Source: Novosphingobium aureum (GTDB lineage: Bacteria > Pseudomonadota > Alphaproteobacteria > Sphingomonadales > Sphingomonadaceae). Taken from it: 64,000 bases of DNA. This document shows, piece by piece, positions 60,099 to 64,000 of this stretch (position 1 is the stretch's first letter; every line of letters begins with the position of its first letter). The notes below the pieces were generated by a model. That model did no database searches. It saw nothing but the letters and a program-made list of their open reading frames with translations, and was not told where the DNA came from. A program made the translations under genes and the position numbers. Location of the stretch: NCBI RefSeq assembly GCF_015865035.1, contig NZ_JADZGI010000004.1, forward strand, positions 124,001 through 188,000. Reading direction: 5' to 3'.

Positions 60099-60962
60099 TC
60101 AGAACGATCCCTGCAGGATGAACGCGGGACCATGCAGTTTGTAGCGCACCCGTCCGCTCCACAGGTCCTTGTCGACGCCCACGCGGTAATCGACGTAGCG
60201 GTAGGCGACGCCGAGCGAGACGTGGCGCACGATCTGGTAGCTGACCGAGGCCTGCGCATTGACCAGCTTGCCGTCGTAGTCGCCGATCTTGAGCGAGAGG
60301 TAGTCGAGGCGGGCGTTCGCCTCGATCCTGTCGGAGAGGCGATAGGTGGCGAATGCGCCGAGCGTGGGTAGCGGAGCGAGGAAGTCGCGGCGGCGCACTT
60401 CGGTCGAGGCACCGGCAGAGCCGACCGAGGCCTCGCCCTCGATGGACAGGTCGAAGCGGGTGGCGTGCAGGCCGAGACCCGCGCCCAGTTCGAGCGTCTC
60501 GTTCTGCACGAAGGCGTAGCCGACGGTGAGCCGGTAGATGTCGCTGTCGAAGCTGCTGCCGATCTGCGCCGAGGCCGGGTAGGTCACATCGTCGAAGGTG
60601 ATGTCCCGGCGCAGCGAAGTCGAACCGCTGCGCTTGAGCTTGTAGAAGTCGGCGTTGACGATGACGCGTCCGAACCGCGAGCCGATGGAGACCGAGGGCA
60701 GGACCTCGTCGTTGTCCATGGCGAGATCGTTCTCGAAGTCGATGTCGGTGCCAACGATGGTGTCGGTCTTGGTCTGGACGCGCACGTTGGTGTCGATCTT
60801 CGGCGCGAAGGCCATGACGTTGATCCAGTAGTCGTCGCTCAGCGTCTGGGCGCCGGCCTGTGCGGGCACGATCAGGATCGCGGCCGCGCTGGCCATGGCG
60901 AGGGCGATGGGCCGGGTGCTGGAGCGGCGCAGGCGGGCGCGTGTCGGGGGGAGTGCTTCCAT
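60099..60962 (-). CDS. Outer-membrane beta-barrel protein
   Basis: 287 residues. Signal peptide to about residue 39 (Arg-rich N-tip, AQAGAQ). The mature part alternates hydrophobic and polar residues in about 12 strands (for example VIVNADFYKLKRS, YRLTVGYAFVQN, LTVG / LGAGLGLHATRF, AQASVSYQIVRHVSLGVAYRYVDYRVG) and ends in the outer-membrane signal phenylalanine (FILQGSF). It resembles small OmpW/ OMP_b-brl proteins but I cannot name a family. Confidence 0.75.
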   Translation of the reverse strand: MEALPPTRARLRRSSTRPIALAMASAAAILIVPAQAGAQTLSDDYWINVMAFAPKIDTNVRVQTKTDTIVGTDIDFENDLAMDNDEVLPSVSIGSRFGRVIVNADFYKLKRSGSTSLRRDITFDDVTYPASAQIGSSFDSDIYRLTVGYAFVQNETLELGAGLGLHATRFDLSIEGEASVGSAGASTEVRRRDFLAPLPTLGAFATYRLSDRIEANARLDYLSLKIGDYDGKLVNAQASVSYQIVRHVSLGVAYRYVDYRVGVDKDLWSGRVRYKLHGPAFILQGSF

Positions 60963-61146
60963 CGGCCGGGTCCTCGTCTGGCGTCAGGGCGACGGCTGTC
61001 CCGCGATGCGCTGTGTCGTCCCCCCGCGCGATGATCTGTCCCGGTGTTAGGCCGATGTGCGGGCGGGCGTAATCAGGGCTTGTCTGGAGAAGGTCTCGGG
61101 AGAAACCCCGGGTCTTTCCCTCGATCAGCGGGCCCGCGGTGCCGGG

Positions 61147-62139
61147 TCAGCCGGGCCGGACCACGCAGCGAAAGCCGATGTGCGAGGTCGAGCTGTCGGT
61201 CGGCTGGGCATGGCGCGCTGCCGGGCGGTAGCGGCGGCAATAGCTTGGCGCGCACAAGTGCGAGCCGCCCTTGAGCACCTTTTGCGGAATGCGGATGTCG
61301 GGCGTGCGCGGGTCGAAGCTGTCCTCGCGCCGGGCTCCGCGCGGGTTCTTGGGCACGCAGCAGCTCTTCACCGGCTTGGCAGGCGCGTTGCCACTGACCG
61401 AGAACCAGTCCTGCGTCCATTCCCAGGCATTGCCGATCATGTCGAGCAGCCCATAGCCATTGGCCGGGTAGGCGCCGACCGGCGAGGTGCGTGCATAGCC
61501 GTCCTCCTCGGTGTTCTCGAAGGGGAAGCGCCCCTGCCAGGTATTGGCCTGGTGTCCTTGCGGCGGCACAAGTTCGTCGCCCCAGGCGAATTCGGCGCCT
61601 TCGAGCCCGCCGCGCGCGGCAAATTCCCACTCCGCCTCGGTCGGCAGCGCCTTGCCTGCCCAAGCGGCATAGGCCTCGGCATCGGCATGGGCGACGTGGA
61701 CCACGGGATGATCCTCGAGCCCCTCGAGCGAACTGCCGGGGCCTTGCGGGTGGCGCCAGTCGGCATCGAAGCACCACGACCACCAGTTGAAGTGATTGTC
61801 GAGCGGCACCGGGCCGTCGGTCGGCGTGAAGACCAGCGAGGCGGGGCGCAGCAGCTCGGGCAGGGCGCCGGGATAGTCCTCGGCCTTGGGCGCGATCTCG
61901 GCGAGAGTGACGTGCCCGGTCGCCTCGACGAAGCGGGCGAATTCGCGGTTGGTGACCATGGTGCGGTCGATGTGGAAGCCATCGACCTCGACTTGCCGTG
62001 CCGGCTTTTCCTCGGGGTAGTGCTCGTCCGAGCCCATGGTGAAGCGTCCGCCGGGGACCCAGACCATGCCTTCGATTTGGCTGTCGCTGGCGGTTTCACG
62101 CTCGGCGGCGCAAGTGTCGGCGTTCGGGGTCTCGGCCAT
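61147..62139 (-). CDS. Formylglycine-generating enzyme (SUMF1/sulfatase-modifying factor)
   Basis: 330 residues from ATG 62139, which has GAGG upstream. The FGE-sulfatase domain covers most of it: FTMGSDEHYPEEKPARQVEVDGF, LPTEAEWEFAARGG, YGLLDMIGNAWEW and LKGGSHLCAPSYCRRYRPAARH with the two catalytic cysteines (about residues 294 and 299) and the end GFRCVVRPG. In FGEs these bind copper and oxidise the sulfatase Cys to formylglycine. No signal peptide is seen, so action would be cytoplasmic on nascent sulfatase. The sulfatase gene lies 680 bases upstream on the same strand, with the small Cys-rich gene between. Confidence 0.88.
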   Translation of the reverse strand: MAETPNADTCAAERETASDSQIEGMVWVPGGRFTMGSDEHYPEEKPARQVEVDGFHIDRTMVTNREFARFVEATGHVTLAEIAPKAEDYPGALPELLRPASLVFTPTDGPVPLDNHFNWWSWCFDADWRHPQGPGSSLEGLEDHPVVHVAHADAEAYAAWAGKALPTEAEWEFAARGGLEGAEFAWGDELVPPQGHQANTWQGRFPFENTEEDGYARTSPVGAYPANGYGLLDMIGNAWEWTQDWFSVSGNAPAKPVKSCCVPKNPRGARREDSFDPRTPDIRIPQKVLKGGSHLCAPSYCRRYRPAARHAQPTDSSTSHIGFRCVVRPG

Positions 62140-62333
62140 GCATAATCCTCTTCGCGCGAGAGCACTGCGGCTCCCAGTCTCGAGAGGCATAGCATAGATG
62201 CGCGCGAAGGCACCGATATCGGAAATAACCCCGAGACCGGCGATGATCATGGGACACGGGGGCTGATCGAGTCCGGCGTCCTGTCAGCCGCAGGCGCGGC
62301 CGAGCCGGTACCCCCTCGTCAGCTAACCTTTTG

Positions 62334-62633
62334 TCAGCCGCCGCCGAAGCGGCGCATCGCGTCGTAGGCGCGCTTCACGCTCAGGATCGGCTTGGCACAG
62401 GCCTCGTGATAGGTCCCGTTGAGCGCCTGCAGGCGCGTGTCTTCGTGGCGCTCGAAGCGCACTTGTGCCTGCTTCTGGCCCTGCGCGATGATCTGGCGGC
62501 AACTGCGGCATTCGGGAACCCACGGCTCTCCGCCCCCGCCGTAGGGGGTGCTATTGTCGATGAACACGGTGTTTGCGACCCGTCTCTTATGGTCGGCGGC
62601 CTCGCCACCGCGGCGCTGCCTTGCCGATGACAT
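62334..62633 (-). CDS. Small Cys-rich protein, possible zinc binder
   Basis: 99 residues from ATG 62633; an internal GTG (about residue 24) could be the true start. The pattern PECRSCRQIIAQGQ and, 33 residues later, GTYHEACAKPI suggests a four-ligand zinc ribbon (CxxC ... HxxxC). The rest is basic and helical (LSVKRAYDAMRRFGGG). No family recognised. It lies between the sulfatase and formylglycine-enzyme genes on the same strand. Confidence 0.5.
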   Translation of the reverse strand: MSSARQRRGGEAADHKRRVANTVFIDNSTPYGGGGEPWVPECRSCRQIIAQGQKQAQVRFERHEDTRLQALNGTYHEACAKPILSVKRAYDAMRRFGGG

Positions 62634-62734
62634 TTTTATGGCAGGCGTTTGTGCACTGCGTCAAATGGCAAGAATCCGGGCTTTTTGGGCACTTGGAATT
62701 TTTCTGACAGACGAGGTCTGTGCACCCGAAACAA

Positions 62735-62772
62735 GAAGCCGCCCCGGTTCGAGGGCGCCGGGACGGCTTCGA
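62735..62772 (-). terminator. Hairpin downstream of the sulfatase gene
   Basis: GAAGCCG-CCCCGG and CCGGGA-CGGCTTC pair with one internal mismatch around a short loop; on the minus strand it is followed by TTGTTTC. It lies about 45 bases after the sulfatase stop. Confidence 0.6.
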
Positions 62773-62818
62773 CCAGCCGACAGGGGGCTGGCGTGTCGGC
62801 GGTTTATCGCCGGGCGCG

Positions 62819-64000
62819 TCAGCGCTGGGCGGTCTGGGCCTTCTCCATCTTCTCCATGACCTGGTCGATCGAGAAGCTGGCAGCCTTCTGGCGCGGGGGG
62901 AACTCGCCGAAGGTGCCGAGGAAGTCGGCGATCAGCGATTGTGCCGGGACCAGCAGGTAGGTGTGGTCGAGCAGCCAGTCATAGTAGGTGTTCGAGGTGC
63001 GGTCCGCGCGCTCGTAGGGATCGGTCTTCAGGTTGAAGATCTTGGGCACGCGCAGTTCGACGAAGGGTTCGGCCCAGATCTGCATCGTGCCGGTGCAGCG
63101 CTGTTCGAGGAACACCATCTTCCAGTTGTCGTAGCGCAGCGCGACGACATCGGCATCGTCGTTGAAGTAGATGAAGCCCGGGCGCGGGCTCTTGTCGGTC
63201 TTGCCGGTCAGGAACCCGGTCAGGTCCCAGCCGTCGAGATGGACCTTGTACTTGTGTCCGTCGAACGTCGCCCCTTCCTTGAGCGTGCTCTTGACGTCGC
63301 CCGCGCCTGCCATGTTGGCGAAGGTCGGGAACCAGTCGAGGTGGGAGACGATGCCGTTGCACACCGAGCCTGCCTCGATCTGGCCGGGCCAGCGCACCAT
63401 GCACGGCACGCGGTAGGCGCCTTCCCAGTTGGTGTTCTTCTCCGAGCGGAACGGGGTGGTGCCGGCGTCGGGCCAGGAGTTCTGGTGCGGGCCGTTGTCG
63501 GTCGAATACATCGTGAAGGTGTTGTCGGCCACGCCGAGTTCGTCGATGTAGTCGAGCATCTCGCCGATGCAGTCGTCATGGTAGATCATGACGTCATGGT
63601 ACTCGGACTGCCAGCGGCCCGACTTGCCCTTGTATTCGGGTTTCACGTGCGTGCGGAAATGCATGTGCGTGGTGTTGAACCACACGAAGAAGGGTTCGTC
63701 GGCATCGACCGCTTCCTTGATGAAACGCTTGGCTTCCTTGAGGAATTCCTCGTCGGCGGTTTCCATGCGCTTCTTGGTCAGCGGGCCGGTGTTCTCGATC
63801 TTCTGGCCGCCTTTGCCGTCGGCCCAGCAGTGCAGCACGCCGCGCGGACCGTAGTTCTTCTTGAAGTCGGGGAAGTCGCTTGCTGGCGGGTAGTCGGGAA
63901 GCTCGGGCTCCTCCTCGGCGTTGAGATGGTAGAGGTTGCCGAAGAACTCGTCGAAGCCGTGCATCGTGGGCAAGTGCTCGTCGCGGTCGCCCAGGTGGTT
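62819..64000 (-). CDS. Arylsulfatase-family protein, N-terminal part outside window
   Basis: C-terminal 393 residues visible; the 5' end is beyond the window edge. The frame at the edge reads NHLGDRDEHLPTMHGFDEFFGNLYHLNAEEEPE, the conserved arylsulfatase stretch, then FVWFNTTHMHFRTH, YSTDNGP (metal-binding Asp/Asn), RSEKNTNWEGAYRVPCMVRWPG and SHLDWFPTFANMAGAG. The formylglycine site (C/S-x-P-x-R) would lie off the window. It hydrolyses sulfate esters; substrate unknown. The neighbouring formylglycine-generating enzyme fits a Cys-type sulfatase. Confidence 0.88.
   Translation of the reverse strand, partial: NHLGDRDEHLPTMHGFDEFFGNLYHLNAEEEPELPDYPPASDFPDFKKNYGPRGVLHCWADGKGGQKIENTGPLTKKRMETADEEFLKEAKRFIKEAVDADEPFFVWFNTTHMHFRTHVKPEYKGKSGRWQSEYHDVMIYHDDCIGEMLDYIDELGVADNTFTMYSTDNGPHQNSWPDAGTTPFRSEKNTNWEGAYRVPCMVRWPGQIEAGSVCNGIVSHLDWFPTFANMAGAGDVKSTLKEGATFDGHKYKVHLDGWDLTGFLTGKTDKSPRPGFIYFNDDADVVALRYDNWKMVFLEQRCTGTMQIWAEPFVELRVPKIFNLKTDPYERADRTSNTYYDWLLDHTYLLVPAQSLIADFLGTFGEFPPRQKAASFSIDQVMEKMEKAQTAQR

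Overview
The window is ordinary chromosomal DNA of a high-GC alphaproteobacterium. The gene set points to Sphingomonadales (Novosphingobium-like): GapR, a DUF1244 protein, an HWE-type histidine kinase, a split cobalamin methionine synthase under an ArsR-methyltransferase regulator, a PEP-CTERM protein and membrane-anchored malate:quinone oxidoreductase. The order is inferred from family content only. I see no insertion sequence, prophage, CRISPR array, rRNA or tRNA gene. Both ends cut through a gene.

Layout. 1-4.1 kb (minus): CPA2 antiporter (cut), periplasmic surface-adhesin-E-like protein, ftsK. 4.15-10.8 kb: ThiE-like and YggS genes whose start codons share CATG, LysE exporter, pyruvate kinase, DUF1244, AI-2E permease, gapR, CPBP protease, YbjQ. 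10.9-16.6 kb: orphan lipoprotein, then a plus-strand repair cluster yebC-ruvC-deaminase-ruvA-dsrE-like-50-aa ORF-ruvB. 16.9-26.2 kb: serine-rich PEP-CTERM protein, aconitase, DMT permease, L,D-transpeptidase, DUF2726, RecQ. 26.4-33.5 kb: two small ORFs, then the minus-strand operon sahR-metF-metH(homocysteine domain)-GNAT-metH(remaining domains), preceded by a perfect 22-bp palindrome. 33.6-40.6 kb: small lipoprotein, a nadE-like gene with an eroded synthetase site behind a leader ending in an intrinsic terminator, glutathionyl-hydroquinone-reductase-like GST, mqo, gltX, small membrane protein. 40.6-48.3 kb: 3-hydroxybutyrate dehydrogenase, patatin, glnD, lgt, MidA-like methyltransferase, DUF2306. 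48.3-57.9 kb (minus): 5'-nucleotidase, zincin, M1 peptidase, DUF2252, HWE kinase, gyrB. 58-64 kb: a 26-aa micro-gene with its own terminator, guaA, beta-barrel protein, formylglycine-generating enzyme, Cys-rich small protein, and a sulfatase cut by the end.

Working together: SahR with its operator, MetF and split MetH form the methyl-recycling half of the SAM cycle under S-adenosylhomocysteine control. RuvA, RuvB and RuvC make the Holliday-junction machine. The formylglycine-generating enzyme probably activates the neighbouring sulfatase. Most remaining genes are independent housekeeping units separated by clear hairpins.

Most worth a second look: the SahR operator embedded in its promoter, the nadE-like gene with lost synthetase residues and its leader, the unlisted micro-ORFs (26, 50, 51 and 56 aa), and the serine-rich PEP-CTERM protein. 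Motif positions are counted by eye; no database search was run.
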